Assembly: GCA_964429805.1 (NCBI GenBank)
Contig: CAYSDH010000008.1
Span: 11,586 to 75,585, forward strand
Source of the DNA: CAYSDH01 sp964429805
Lineage (GTDB): Bacteria; Bacteroidota; Bacteroidia; Flavobacteriales_D; JABDKJ01
Length of the DNA stretch: 64,000 bases
Direction of reading: 5' to 3'
Position 1 is the first letter of the stretch, and each line of letters starts with the position of its first letter. Made by a program: the position numbers and the translations under genes. Under the pieces are notes generated by a model that was given only the letters and a program-made list of their open reading frames with translations, did no database searches and was not told where the DNA came from. Positions 54,689-63,725 of this stretch are shown here, piece after piece.

Positions 54689-54834
54689 TTGTAATTTTTT
54701 ACGGAGCTAATGTAGCCACTCCACGCACAATCAGGATCTAAGGCACAGTCATAATCCAACAGCCAGTAGCTGAAAGAATTGAGATCAGCTAGCACAGAAA
54801 AGAGGAACAAATAGCGAGATAGGCATGTAGCGGT

Positions 54835-55125
54835 TTATTGACACGCACTGCCAAATGCAGAGTTTAGAATGAGAAAGTCATTGACATTCACAAATCCATT
54901 GTCATCTAGATCAGCCAGACAGGCTCCGCAGTTTAGCCCAAAATTGGTATTGAGCTCAAGAAAGTCATTGACATTAATTAAACCATTTCCATCAATGTCG
55001 CCTTCACAGCTCACCACTTTGACGATGCCGACATGCCCCTGAGCTATGTGCGCATCGCAGTAATAATAATGCATGCCAAAAGGCAATTCACTTGGAGTGA
55101 CAATACCTCCACCTGTGGGAGTAGA
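54835..55125 (-). pseudogene. PL6-cupredoxin-dockerin gene, C-terminal part
   Basis: This frame carries the end of the cupredoxin (STPTGGGIVTPSELPFG, then MHYYYCDAHIAQGHVGIVKV). Two dockerin-like, calcium-binding repeats follow: GDIDGNGLINVNDFLELN and ADLDDNGFVNVNDFLILN. The gene ends SAFGSACQ. The Cys and His copper ligands are present; the axial Met position holds His. The frame joins the middle part at about 55125-55128 by adding one base, so the reading frame returns to that of the N-terminal part. Confidence 0.75.
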
Positions 55126-56222
55126 TAACCTCCAGCAAGCGGTACAGCATTGAGATTGTCATAATCACTGGCAGACATCTCTACCACGTTGTGCGTGCCA
55201 CTGAGTTGAAAATCAACCTGCTCTCCGACACTGATGGTGAGTATCTCTGGGTCAAATTCCAATCCGGCATCTGTCACCACATGAGTCACATATGGAGAAT
55301 AACCTGTGAGGTACCAAGGTCCAGTATTGAAGGCTGTCGCCAGTGGTTTTACACCTGCATTATGAGGGTACTCGTTGGGCCCAAGGTCTTTTTGCGAATT
55401 GGCAGAAGGTCTTGCTTGTTGCATGATGTCAAAACTGATGTCAGTATCGATAGGGTCCATACCAGGAAACTGAGGCAAGGGCAAGTACCCGGGCTGCGCT
55501 GCGTCAACGGCTGGGCTCCCTGCAAAAAGACCATAGTAACCATCGCTATTTAAGATTAAGAATGGGTTGGCAACGGTCATACCACTAGGCGGCACGTCCA
55601 TACCCAAGTCACCGAAGGCCAGGTTGCCAATCCACGTCTCATTGCCCGTTGGATCATCAAAACTCTCGTCATTAGGATCAGTAAAAATATTATTGGCAAA
55701 AGTGACATTGGTCGGCTCATCGTCTCCAGTTCCTCCAAGTCTCACCTCATCACATTCTACAAGCAAATTGTATGCGATGTTGATGTTGTCTAGCGGATCA
55801 TCATCTTGATTCTGAATATATATCGTTCGATCAAAGATGTTGTAGAAGTAATTATTATAGATGTAATGACCCTGCCCTTCTCTTATGCGCACTCCTCCCT
55901 TGCCGTTCAAAAAGAAATTGCCGTAGACCACATTCTCATCGCCATGTCTAAGTACCAATTCTGCCAATGGATTATCATCAAACGTATTGTAGCGATATAC
56001 ATTTTGCGTGGCCTTGCTTGATATAAGCTCTCCATATCCATTGCATTGAGTGAAGTAACAATACTCTACCAATGACCTACTTATAAAATCAGCTTGAGTG
56101 CTTACCCCAATTCGAATGGGCTCTATACCTAAATCATTTCCCGTACCGTCAAAATTTTTGAACGAGTAGTGTCTCACTTTATGGTAACCTGGTTGATTTT
56201 CATTGACCAAGAGAGAGAATAT
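55125..56222 (-). pseudogene. PL6-cupredoxin-dockerin gene, middle part (catalytic helix)
   Basis: This part holds most of the PL6 parallel beta-helix: GELISSKATQNVYRYNTFDD and AELVLRHGDENVVYGNFFLN, then GVRIREGQGHYIYNN. The Lys in SSKA and the Arg in VLRHG, 22 residues apart, match the catalytic pair of PL6 alginate lyases and chondroitinase B. PL6 enzymes cut uronic-acid chains by beta-elimination. From about residue 320 the cupredoxin starts (EILTISVGEQVDFQLSGTHN). Frame junctions lie at about 56222-56225 and 55125-55128. Confidence 0.8.
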
Positions 56223-56694
56223 TTTGATCATCAAGGTTCAGTCGGTTTTCAAAATTACAGTAGCTGATGTCTACATACTTACTAGGCTCTCGCACTCTCA
56301 AGTACTTATAGCAGGTATACTCGTCTATGTTAAGTTGCGTCAACGTGATATGACTACCATACACATCTATGACCATGTCTTCATCTATGTCTCCACCCAC
56401 AAACTGGAATCCGGTCATTGTGATATTATCGCCATCAATTCTCACTCTCGAAGCCCCGTTAAATATGGTTCCTCCTGACACTTCTGCGGCTATGTACAGA
56501 TCACTGTTATCTATATCCATGTATATATCGGCAAAGGTGCCTGACTCCCAGACGATGGAATCATTTACTCCTGCATTGTCATGAGCAGAATCAAATTCTG
56601 ACTGCGAATCGACTAAAAAAGTAGTAGCCCCGACATGCGTAGAAAAAAGGATGAATACAATGGTTAGAGGCTTGAAAATTGACCTGTAGTTCAT
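56222..56694 (-). pseudogene. PL6-cupredoxin-dockerin gene, N-terminal part
   Basis: The start codon at 56694 is followed by a signal peptide (LTIVFILFSTHVGA) and the first coils of a PL6 beta-helix (TTFLVDSQSEFDSAHDNAGV, then RVRIDGDNITMTGFQFVGGD). The frame stops at 56200. One extra A in the run at 56222-56225 explains the shift into the middle part. Only one net base would have to change at each of two places to restore a single protein of about 619 residues. Confidence 0.8.
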
Positions 56695-56843
56695 AGGTGT
56701 TTAGGTACACATATTTTGAGCCATCAGTCAAGGATAGAATCGCAGCAAAATGGAAGTTTTAAATACGCAATGTGCAGAGTTTACTCTATCATAAATTGGG
56801 TATTCCAGACGGAAAAACGGGACGACCACCTCAAAGTTATACG

Positions 56844-56851
56844 TACCTTTG
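56844..56851 (+). promoter_or_regulatory. -7 box before the His-rich gene
   Basis: TACCTTTG is a perfect TAnnTTTG box 55 bases upstream of the GTG at 56907. No TTG is seen at -33. Confidence 0.4.
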
Positions 56852-56906
56852 AGGCATCTTTTCGAGTTCAAACCATATAGATAGATTCTTACGAATAGCG
56901 CTATCA

Positions 56907-57293
56907 GTGCTACTCACGGTGACCATCTTGGCACCATACACGCATCATTGGTCTCTATTCTTGCATAGTGAGTCTCATGACCACCATCACGTCCACGCTG
57001 CAGACAATGAGTGTAGCGAATTAGCAGAACAGGACCCTTGTCACCGAAAGCTCGTTCATAATGATGGTAACGGTGGGTGCCAGCATGACGACCACCTTTC
57101 AAGTAATCACAGTGAGTGTCTTATCTGCTCATTGGCCCCTTTGCCTATAGAAAACTGGACTGCCAGTGACGGAGATGACCGTCTCTTAAACCCACTACCA
57201 GTGCAAATAGGTTTTAGTTACGATCAGGCTTTCTTGTCTGAATCGATTAAGAGTAATGAGTCTCGAGGTCCCCCGATCCACTCTTCCATCTGA
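56907..57293 (+). CDS. Small His-rich exported protein
   Basis: The 128-residue product has a hydrophobic N-terminus and then a His-, Asp- and Glu-rich region (HSESHDHHHVHAADNE, then GGCQHDDHLSSNHSE) with a possible metal-binding CLIC pair near residue 73. It may bind zinc or another transition metal. The frame is open to 56853 but has no ATG, so GTG 56907 is taken as start; a nonstandard upstream start is possible. It is the first gene of a cluster with an acidic lipoprotein and a TonB receptor. Confidence 0.65.
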   Translation: MLLTVTILAPYTHHWSLFLHSESHDHHHVHAADNECSELAEQDPCHRKLVHNDGNGGCQHDDHLSSNHSECLICSLAPLPIENWTASDGDDRLLNPLPVQIGFSYDQAFLSESIKSNESRGPPIHSSI

Positions 57294-57370
57294 CCCACTA
57301 TTGAGATTTTTTATGTCGTGATTTTTATCGCGGCACATACCTTATTACATCTTATAAAATTTAAAATATT

Positions 57371-57946
57371 ATGACCTTTAAGAGTTTGTCTAGACTAGCA
57401 TTCGTGCTGTCTGTTATTATCGCAGTTTCATCATGTAAAAAAGATGAGATTGAAGACCCAGAGATTGAAAATGAAGAAGAAGTAATCACGACACTCACGT
57501 ATCAACTAACGCCAACTGCTGGCGGTTCTGATATCGTTTTGACCTTCTTTGACTCTGATGGCGATGGCCCTATAGACCCAGTCATTACTGCAAGTTCAAG
57601 CCTAGCTACAAACACAGAGTATTCTGCTTCGATCTTTCTGCTCAACGAAACGGAGAGCCCTGCAGAGTCTATTAATCCAGAGATTGTGGAAGAGGCCGAT
57701 GACCATCAATTCTTCTTCGTCAATGACGGACTAAACTTGGATGTCACCTATGATGACACTGATTCTAATGGCAATCCTATAGGTTTGTCTAGCACTGTCA
57801 ACACTGGCGATGCCTCTAACGGAGCACTGACAATCATACTTCGTCATGAGCCAGACAAAGATGCCGCTGGAGTGTCTGATGGAGACATCACAAACGCTGG
57901 TGGAGAGTCTGACATCGAAGCGACTTTTGAGCTTGTCATTGAGTAA
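57371..57946 (+). CDS. Acidic lipoprotein before the TonB receptor
   Basis: The 191-residue protein has a lipoprotein signal (AVSSC, then KKDE). The rest is acidic, with Asp-rich stretches (FFDSDGDGPIDPVIT, YDDTDSNGNPIGL) and the characteristic HEPDKDAAGVSDGDITNAGG near the end. Proteins of this type regularly precede TonB-dependent receptors in Bacteroidota. It may hand a metal or cofactor to the receptor. The stop overlaps the receptor's proposed TTG start. Confidence 0.7.
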   Translation: MTFKSLSRLAFVLSVIIAVSSCKKDEIEDPEIENEEEVITTLTYQLTPTAGGSDIVLTFFDSDGDGPIDPVITASSSLATNTEYSASIFLLNETESPAESINPEIVEEADDHQFFFVNDGLNLDVTYDDTDSNGNPIGLSSTVNTGDASNGALTIILRHEPDKDAAGVSDGDITNAGGESDIEATFELVIE

Positions 57947-60299
57947 GACACTGCGGATATCCGCATGTATAATAGTCACATTCTTTTTGGCCCTCAGCGC
58001 GCATGCTCAACCATGCGCGCTGAGCCTAAAAGGTGTGGTGACTGACCTTCACACGGGCGAACTTATGCCCTATGTAACGGTCTATGAGCCCGCGCTTGGT
58101 CGCGGTGCGACTACAGATGACTTTGGTCGTTTTCAACTTGATAATTTGTGTGCCGGTGATTTGCATTTGGAGTTTAATCATTTGGGCTGCGAAACGGTGG
58201 ATCGTTTTATACGTCTCTCTGCCGACACTACGCTAATCGTCATTTTGCATCATAATGCCGAGTTACTCGGTGAAGTCGAGGTTGTTGGTGAACAAGGCGA
58301 ATCCCTGCATGTCGGTGCCCAAGTCATTGGCCGTTCGGAAATAAATGCGAGGTCTGACGAAGACCTCACTTCTATGCTTACGAGCATCACAGGAGTAAAG
58401 GCCATTCAAAATGGATCAGCCCTGGCAAAGCCTGTGTATCAGGGCATGTCAGGCAACAGGCTGAGTATCTTAAATAATGGCATTGCACAGTCCGGTCAAC
58501 AATGGGGCAACGATCATGCTCCAGAAATTGACGCCTTTTCTGCCGATAGACTCACCGTAATACAAGGTGTAAACACACTTGCTCAAAACGGTCCGAACCT
58601 GGGAGGAATGATCTTAGTTGAAATGAAACCCATCCCTAATGACCCCCACTTACATGGACATGTCAATTACAGTTTCTTGAGCAATGGACTCGGTCATTCT
58701 TTAAATAGTCGAATTGAAAAAAGTGGCGATTGGGCCGCCTGGCGCATGACCATAACTGGACGAAAAATTGGCGACCGCCATACTCCAGATTACTTCTTAA
58801 CTAACACAGGCAACACACAACTCAATGGCTCGCTACTCACAGAAAAAGACATCAGCACACGCTGGCGCAGCAGCTTATACCTAAGCAGTTTTAATACGGA
58901 GATTGGCATACTCAGAGGCTCACACATTGGCAACCAAAGCGACCTTTCAAATGCTTTTGATAGAGAAGAGCCTTTCTACACAGAAGAAGCTCACAGCTAT
59001 AATATCGATAATCCTCGGCAAGTGGTCAATCACCAACTACTGAAGTTTGAAAACAAAATTGACATGGGGCTCGGCATTTTGGAGTTGACCTATGCCGGGC
59101 AACTAAACACACGAAAAGAATTTGATGTCAGACGAGGCGACAGAGACAATCAAGCCGCCTTGGATCTGTTTCAGCACGACCATTTTTTAGAAAGCACTAT
59201 GCGATTTCGTCCTGACTCTAACCTCTCTTGGAAAACAGGAATTCAGTATCGCTATACACGCAACAAAAATGAACCAGGTACAGGAATTCTTCCTTTGGTG
59301 CCTGACTACCTAAACCAAATCGCATCTGCATATTTGCTTGCGAACTGGAATGTCAATAAATGGCACATTGCGGCTGGCTCTCGACTAGATCTGAAAAACA
59401 TCTATGCCCTTCCCATCAGTCAATCATTACCGAGAGTGATTGAACGATATGACCTGTGGTATACCAATCCGAGTGGGGTACTGACGCTGCGATACGAGCC
59501 TTCTGAAGAGGCTAAAATTGAAACAGAGTTAGGTTACCGCCAGCGCAGCCCAGAGGTCAATGAGCTTTTTAGCAATGGCCTGCATCAAGGTGTGAGCGGC
59601 ATAGAGCAAGGGGACGACCAACTGCGAAGCGAAACAGGTTTACTGGCCCGATTAAGTGGGTCGTATCACTTAAATGAAAAGTACTTCATCACGGCCTCAG
59701 TCTATCACAATCAGTTAGATGATTTCATCTATCTGCAACCGCAAGATGAACTTCGCTTAACTATCAGAGGAGCATTTCCGGTGTTTGACTATAAGCAAGT
59801 AGATGCCACTATGCAGGGCGCAGATATAACGCTGGCTTCTGAAATTGGGAAGCACTGGAGACTGCGCTCGAGCTACTCCTTTATAAAAGGAACCGAGCGA
59901 GTGAGCGGTCTTGCTTTGATTGGAATTCCGGCCAATAGCGGATCCATTAGTCTTCACTTTGAAGAAGAGTCTTGGAAGAGTTTTGAGAACATAGACTTGA
60001 GCATGAGCTATGCCTACACTGGAATGCGGAATGACCTTCTTGCAGACAATCTAAACTTCCCAGATCGCTCAGATGACAGTCCGCTGATGGGACAAGACTT
60101 TCTGGCTCCACCGCGTGCATATTCTTTAGTCGGCATGGACATGTCAGCAAAAAGGCGCCTGGGCAAAACAGCTCTCCGACTTGGGCTTTCGGTTGACAAC
60201 CTTCTCAACTCCGTATACCGTGACTACCTAGATAGACAGCGCTACTTTTCTGATGCCATGGGCAGGAATGTCAAGGTGAAAATTGGCTGGGAGTTTTAG
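57939..60299 (+). CDS. TonB-dependent receptor, probably for a metal ion
   Basis: The roughly 786-residue protein has a signal peptide (ISACIIVTFFLALSAHAQ) and a CarboxypepD_reg domain at about 30-110 (LKGVVTDLHTGELMPYVTVY). The plug follows (GSALAKPVYQGMSGNRLSIL, then GNDHAPEIDAFSADRLTVIQ) and a barrel ends KVKIGWEF. The plug wording resembles receptors of the zinc/copper type (ZnuD/OprC-like), though this is from memory. The open frame reaches up to 57846 inside the lipoprotein gene; TTG 57939, overlapping the lipoprotein stop, is the likely start, with no ATG in the region. Confidence 0.8.
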   Translation: MSKTLRISACIIVTFFLALSAHAQPCALSLKGVVTDLHTGELMPYVTVYEPALGRGATTDDFGRFQLDNLCAGDLHLEFNHLGCETVDRFIRLSADTTLIVILHHNAELLGEVEVVGEQGESLHVGAQVIGRSEINARSDEDLTSMLTSITGVKAIQNGSALAKPVYQGMSGNRLSILNNGIAQSGQQWGNDHAPEIDAFSADRLTVIQGVNTLAQNGPNLGGMILVEMKPIPNDPHLHGHVNYSFLSNGLGHSLNSRIEKSGDWAAWRMTITGRKIGDRHTPDYFLTNTGNTQLNGSLLTEKDISTRWRSSLYLSSFNTEIGILRGSHIGNQSDLSNAFDREEPFYTEEAHSYNIDNPRQVVNHQLLKFENKIDMGLGILELTYAGQLNTRKEFDVRRGDRDNQAALDLFQHDHFLESTMRFRPDSNLSWKTGIQYRYTRNKNEPGTGILPLVPDYLNQIASAYLLANWNVNKWHIAAGSRLDLKNIYALPISQSLPRVIERYDLWYTNPSGVLTLRYEPSEEAKIETELGYRQRSPEVNELFSNGLHQGVSGIEQGDDQLRSETGLLARLSGSYHLNEKYFITASVYHNQLDDFIYLQPQDELRLTIRGAFPVFDYKQVDATMQGADITLASEIGKHWRLRSSYSFIKGTERVSGLALIGIPANSGSISLHFEEESWKSFENIDLSMSYAYTGMRNDLLADNLNFPDRSDDSPLMGQDFLAPPRAYSLVGMDMSAKRRLGKTALRLGLSVDNLLNSVYRDYLDRQRYFSDAMGRNVKVKIGWEF

Positions 60300-60426
60300 A
60301 GGGTCAATGTCAATAAATCTGATTGTGGTGGTCAAGTACGATTTTACTGGTTACTTTCAGAAAGACGAGGAGAAATAATCGAACTAGTGCGTGTTTAATC
60401 GCTCAGTTCTGTGCTATCATCTTTTT

Positions 60427-61203
60427 TTATTTCCACCATTCAGCGAGTTCTCTCTTTTGAGCATCCTCGTCCTCGTAGAGCCAAGCATTCTGATACTCCT
60501 CCCAACCGAATTTATAATACTTTTCGCTAGGTGAGAATTCACCTGCACCGATATCAAAGTCCTGAGCGGAAAGTGGAATTCGGTAATCCCCCCAATTACA
60601 AACTTTCGATGTCTCTGAGTCATATTGAGTCCATGACCCAATAAAGGCGTTATTCATATAGCTATCAGATATCCACTGAATTTTATCGTACTTCAGTTTT
60701 CCATGTGAAGTTGTATACCACTTAGTCATCAGTTTTCCGGAGAAAGTACCACTGTGATTTTGCTCTTTCGATTCATCAAAGTTATATGTGGCAAACACTA
60801 CACCTTGATTTACGATAGAACTATCCTTGTACATATCATCCACTCCGTAGTGTAAGGCTTTAAGCTCCACTACTGAGTCAACTCTGATTACTCCCACGAA
60901 GTCGCAGATGTTATTTTTCACTTTAGATTTCCCTACTACGCGATACTCCCAAAGCTTCTCAGGATTCTGCTCGATTGATGTAAAAGCAATTCTAATCCGC
61001 TGATGGTTTGCACCAATCACTCCTACAACACTCTGGTTTTCAGTTCGCATCCACAACTTTGCAAAATCTGCTGTCTGATACCTTTGGTTCTGGTTCTCTT
61101 TTTCAAGCTCATCTTCGAGTAAAAAGTTCGACAAAAACATATCATCTCCTTGAGCGAATAATCCGCTCGAAATAAAAAGGCATATAACTATTAAGTTTCT
61201 CAC
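60427..61203 (-). CDS. Exported protein of unknown function (third cassette gene)
   Basis: The 258-residue protein has a clear signal peptide (RNLIVICLFISSGLFAQ) and no recognised domain. Residues 25-258 are beta-rich and polar, with NQRYQTADFAKLWMRTE and GTFSGKLMTKWYTTSHGKLK. The start is GTG at 61203. It is the last gene in the run of three orphan genes (60427-62240), and the imperfect palindrome at 61217-61321 lies just upstream. A short region downstream shows no such palindrome. Confidence 0.65.
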   Translation of the reverse strand: MRNLIVICLFISSGLFAQGDDMFLSNFLLEDELEKENQNQRYQTADFAKLWMRTENQSVVGVIGANHQRIRIAFTSIEQNPEKLWEYRVVGKSKVKNNICDFVGVIRVDSVVELKALHYGVDDMYKDSSIVNQGVVFATYNFDESKEQNHSGTFSGKLMTKWYTTSHGKLKYDKIQWISDSYMNNAFIGSWTQYDSETSKVCNWGDYRIPLSAQDFDIGAGEFSPSEKYYKFGWEEYQNAWLYEDEDAQKRELAEWWK

Positions 61204-61216
61204 TGCTTCAATTGAT

Positions 61217-61321
61217 GATAACGTGCCACCTGTATGAACCGTGACATGGAAAGGGCAGATCTTTCATTGACTGCTGTGTGTTGGCTTTGAGGGGTCATGG
61301 TTTATTACAGATTGTTGTAGA
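61217..61321. repeat. attC-like imperfect palindrome (copy 1)
   Basis: This 105-base element has GTTGTAG (61314-61320) at one end. Its arms pair imperfectly over CTGTATGAACCGTGAC (61230-61245) and GTCATGGTTTATTACAG (61294-61310). It shares GGCAGATCTTTC and TGTGTGTTGG with copy 2 at 61773-61877. It sits between the second and third cassette genes. It looks like an integron attC site in size, fold and place, but its ends do not fit the RYYYAAC/GTTRRRY core. Confidence 0.6.
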
Positions 61322-61328
61322 TCGTTTT

Positions 61329-61769
61329 CTAATTAGCATTTAGTATAATTTTCGTGCGAGCTTGAAGGAAGCCTTTTGATTCAACAATTCCAAGTTCTTT
61401 TAACTTCCGAAGATTCTCACTATCGCTTAAGTCAACAACGACAGTTGAATCTCCTAGTGGAAATTCGATTTTGATTATCTGAGTACCCAGACTTTTAGGT
61501 TCTAAGTAATATTCGCGCCCTTTAGAAGTAGTGAATTTATAGGTCGTGCTGTCTAAATCGACTCTAGTGACAATCGAGGAGTCAGCGTTATTTACAATAT
61601 CCCAATTCGCTATCTCCTTAGAATTAGAACAAACCGAGTACCATTGACCATATTCAACTTTAACCGGCCTTTCCTCTCCGTAGTTTCGAATAGACACCAT
61701 CGTATGGTAATCGCACGAGACAACTCCAAAGAAAATTAGAATCATTATGATATTAACGCGATTTCTCAT
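61329..61769 (-). CDS. Small lipoprotein of unknown function (second cassette gene)
   Basis: The 146-residue lipoprotein has the signal IIMILIFFGVVSC and no known domain. A short beta-rich region follows (YYLEPKSLGTQIIKIEFPLG). It is flanked on both sides by the attC-like palindromes. It has no operonic overlap with its neighbours. Confidence 0.6.
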   Translation of the reverse strand: MRNRVNIIMILIFFGVVSCDYHTMVSIRNYGEERPVKVEYGQWYSVCSNSKEIANWDIVNNADSSIVTRVDLDSTTYKFTTSKGREYYLEPKSLGTQIIKIEFPLGDSTVVVDLSDSENLRKLKELGIVESKGFLQARTKIILNAN

Positions 61770-61772
61770 GGT

Positions 61773-61877
61773 CTACAACGGATCAATCTATATGGACTGT
61801 GGCTTGGCAAAGGCAGATCTTTCTGACTGCCTGTGTGTTGGATTTGTGCGGCCATAGTTTATATAGGTTGTTGTAGC
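61773..61877. repeat. attC-like imperfect palindrome (copy 2)
   Basis: The 105-base element is bounded by CTACAAC (61773-61779) and GTTGTAGC (61870-61877). The arms pair as CTATATGGACTGTGG (61788-61802) against CCATAGTTTATATAG (61851-61865), with an inner pair AGGCAGA / TCTGACTGCCT. It lies just downstream of the stop of the first cassette gene and upstream of the second. Confidence 0.65.
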
Positions 61878-61889
61878 ATGTTTTTCAAT

Positions 61890-62240
61890 CTAGTATCCTA
61901 TCATTAAAATTGTTTCCCCTTCTATGAAACGGGATTCGATTTGCTCTTTAAAAATAGGCCTTCTATCGGGTACTACGAACTTCGATAATTCGTCAATCTC
62001 CTTTTTTGTGAAGATGAATTCATCAGCTTCATACCGCTCGTAAAACTCAGGAATCATTCCTTTTCGCTTGTATCCAATTTCTTCATAGAACCAGACATAA
62101 AACTCTCCATAGGATGCAACTTTCTTTCTTTTCAGTTTCCCATACTTTGATTCAAGTTCAGGACTATCATCAACAGCGAGCCAACAGTTTTCTTCAACCT
62201 GTTCGTTTGTTATTCTGATTAGTGAAATATCAAGTCCCAT
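61890..62240 (-). CDS. Small protein of unknown function (first cassette gene)
   Basis: The 116-residue protein has no signal peptide or known domain. It starts MGLDISLIRITNEQVEENC and contains YGEFYVWFYEEIGYKRKG and FIFTKKEIDELSKFVVPDR. The attC-like palindrome at 61773-61877 lies 12 bases past its stop, and a lone GCTACAAC half-site lies 11 bases before its start. These surroundings, not the protein, link it to the cassette-like array. Confidence 0.55.
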   Translation of the reverse strand: MGLDISLIRITNEQVEENCWLAVDDSPELESKYGKLKRKKVASYGEFYVWFYEEIGYKRKGMIPEFYERYEADEFIFTKKEIDELSKFVVPDRRPIFKEQIESRFIEGETILMIGY

Positions 62241-62250
62241 TTTTCAATAT

Positions 62251-62258
62251 GCTACAAC
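62251..62258. repeat. Lone half-site of the attC-like element
   Basis: GCTACAAC matches the outer end of the palindrome copy 2. It marks the start edge of the first cassette gene. No second arm is found towards the aldehyde dehydrogenase gene. Confidence 0.5.
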
Positions 62259-62288
62259 AAGTAAATAAATCCAACTGACAACCCAAAG

Positions 62289-63725
62289 TCAAAACCACTT
62301 AATAGTCAGATTTATAATCTTCTGCTTGAAATTGGTGTATGGCGGTGTAAGCAAGTCCAGGGCATTTGGCACATGTTGGTTGAAAATACCTCGTGAGTTG
62401 GAGAAGGACTTAAACCCTTCGAAGCCATGAGCCTTTCCGATTCCGCTGTTATTTGACCCTCCAAAAGGAAGATTGGTATTAAAAAAATGAGCTGCATTGT
62501 GATTAATGCAGGTACCACCAGCCCGCGTATTAGCGATAATGTGCTTAATGTTTTTTTTCTTTTTGCTGTAGATATATAGTCCTAATGGTTTCTCTCGAGA
62601 ATTAATCTCATCAATCACCCGGTTGATATCGGTATAGCCAAACACGGGAAGTACCGGGCCAAAAATCTCTTCGGTCATCAGCGTGGAGTCCATAGACACG
62701 TTGCTCATCAATGTGGGGGCGATAAACTCATCACTCTCATTGAAATTTCCTCCGGCTTCTACCTTGGCTCCTCTGGACTTGGCGTCTTCCACATAGCCTT
62801 TCACTCTGTCGAAGTGACGCTTATTGACTATCCGGTTATACGAGGTTTCAGACGCTGCGTCATTGGTGTAGAATGCGGCTATCTGCGCTTTGAAGGCCTC
62901 AACGAATGCCGCCTTCTTGCTCTCATGGACAAACAAGTAATCTGGCGCAATGCAGACCTGTCCGTTGTTGATGAACTTACCCCAGGCCACTCGTCTGGCG
63001 GCTAGATGCACATTGGCCGTCTCGTCTACAATGGTGGGCGACTTCCCTCCTAGCTCTAATGTCACTGAAGTCAAATGCTCTGCCGCGGCCTTCATGACAA
63101 TTTTTCCAATGCTCGGTGCACCGGTAAAGAAGATGTGATTGAAGGGCAGTTTCAGCAATTCTGTCGAGGTCTCGACACCCCCTTCGATGAGCGCCACTTC
63201 GTTTTCTTCAAAGACGTCAGAGATTATCTTCTTCATCACACGCGCAGCATGCGGAGTCATTTCTGAAGGTTTGATTATCACCGTGTTGCCAGCAGCCACA
63301 GCCGACACGAGCGGACCAAAAGTCAGGTTGATTGGAAAATTCCAAGGAGAAATGATGAGGACCACACCTTTGGGTTCATGCCTCACGCGCGAACTTGAGC
63401 CCAACATGGCCATGGGCGTCTTGACTCGCTCTTCGTGCATCCAGTCACGCAAGTTCTCCTTCGCATCTTTAAGCTCAGTTGTCACCGGATATATCTCTGT
63501 CAAATCCACTTCACTCGGATGCTTTTTGTAATCTTTAAAAAGCGCCTCTTTGATCTCAGTACGATACATCAACACGGCATCATGCAGCTTTTGCAGTTTT
63601 GCTTTGCGCTGCTTAGCACTCGTATTACCTATATGGAATTGCTTACTCTTTTGCAGCTCAAAAATCCTTGAGATTTCTGATGCAGAGGCCTCCAATGGCG
63701 CAGTAGCTGTGGATGTAGTATTCAT
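62289..63725 (-). CDS. Aldehyde dehydrogenase, class-3-like
   Basis: The 478-residue protein oxidises aldehydes to acids with NAD(P)+. Key lines are the cofactor site IISPWNFPINLTFGPLVSAV, HIFFTGAPSIGKIVMKAA, the general base Glu in SVTLELGGKSPTIV, and the nucleophile Cys in INNGQVCIAPDY. The C-terminal line LPFGGSNNSGIGKAHGFEGF is also typical. Its length and shape are those of the short fatty-aldehyde (class 3) forms. The gene lies alone, just upstream of the cassette-like array, and no gene is seen beyond its start in 63726-64000. Confidence 0.93.
   Translation of the reverse strand: MNTTSTATAPLEASASEISRIFELQKSKQFHIGNTSAKQRKAKLQKLHDAVLMYRTEIKEALFKDYKKHPSEVDLTEIYPVTTELKDAKENLRDWMHEERVKTPMAMLGSSSRVRHEPKGVVLIISPWNFPINLTFGPLVSAVAAGNTVIIKPSEMTPHAARVMKKIISDVFEENEVALIEGGVETSTELLKLPFNHIFFTGAPSIGKIVMKAAAEHLTSVTLELGGKSPTIVDETANVHLAARRVAWGKFINNGQVCIAPDYLFVHESKKAAFVEAFKAQIAAFYTNDAASETSYNRIVNKRHFDRVKGYVEDAKSRGAKVEAGGNFNESDEFIAPTLMSNVSMDSTLMTEEIFGPVLPVFGYTDINRVIDEINSREKPLGLYIYSKKKKNIKHIIANTRAGGTCINHNAAHFFNTNLPFGGSNNSGIGKAHGFEGFKSFSNSRGIFNQHVPNALDLLTPPYTNFKQKIINLTIKWF

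Noticed and set aside
60427..62258. A canonical class of integron
   Set aside because: No integrase gene lies next to the array, the XerC/D gene is far away at 17597, and the boundary sequences do not match the standard attC core; only an attC-like system is proposed.
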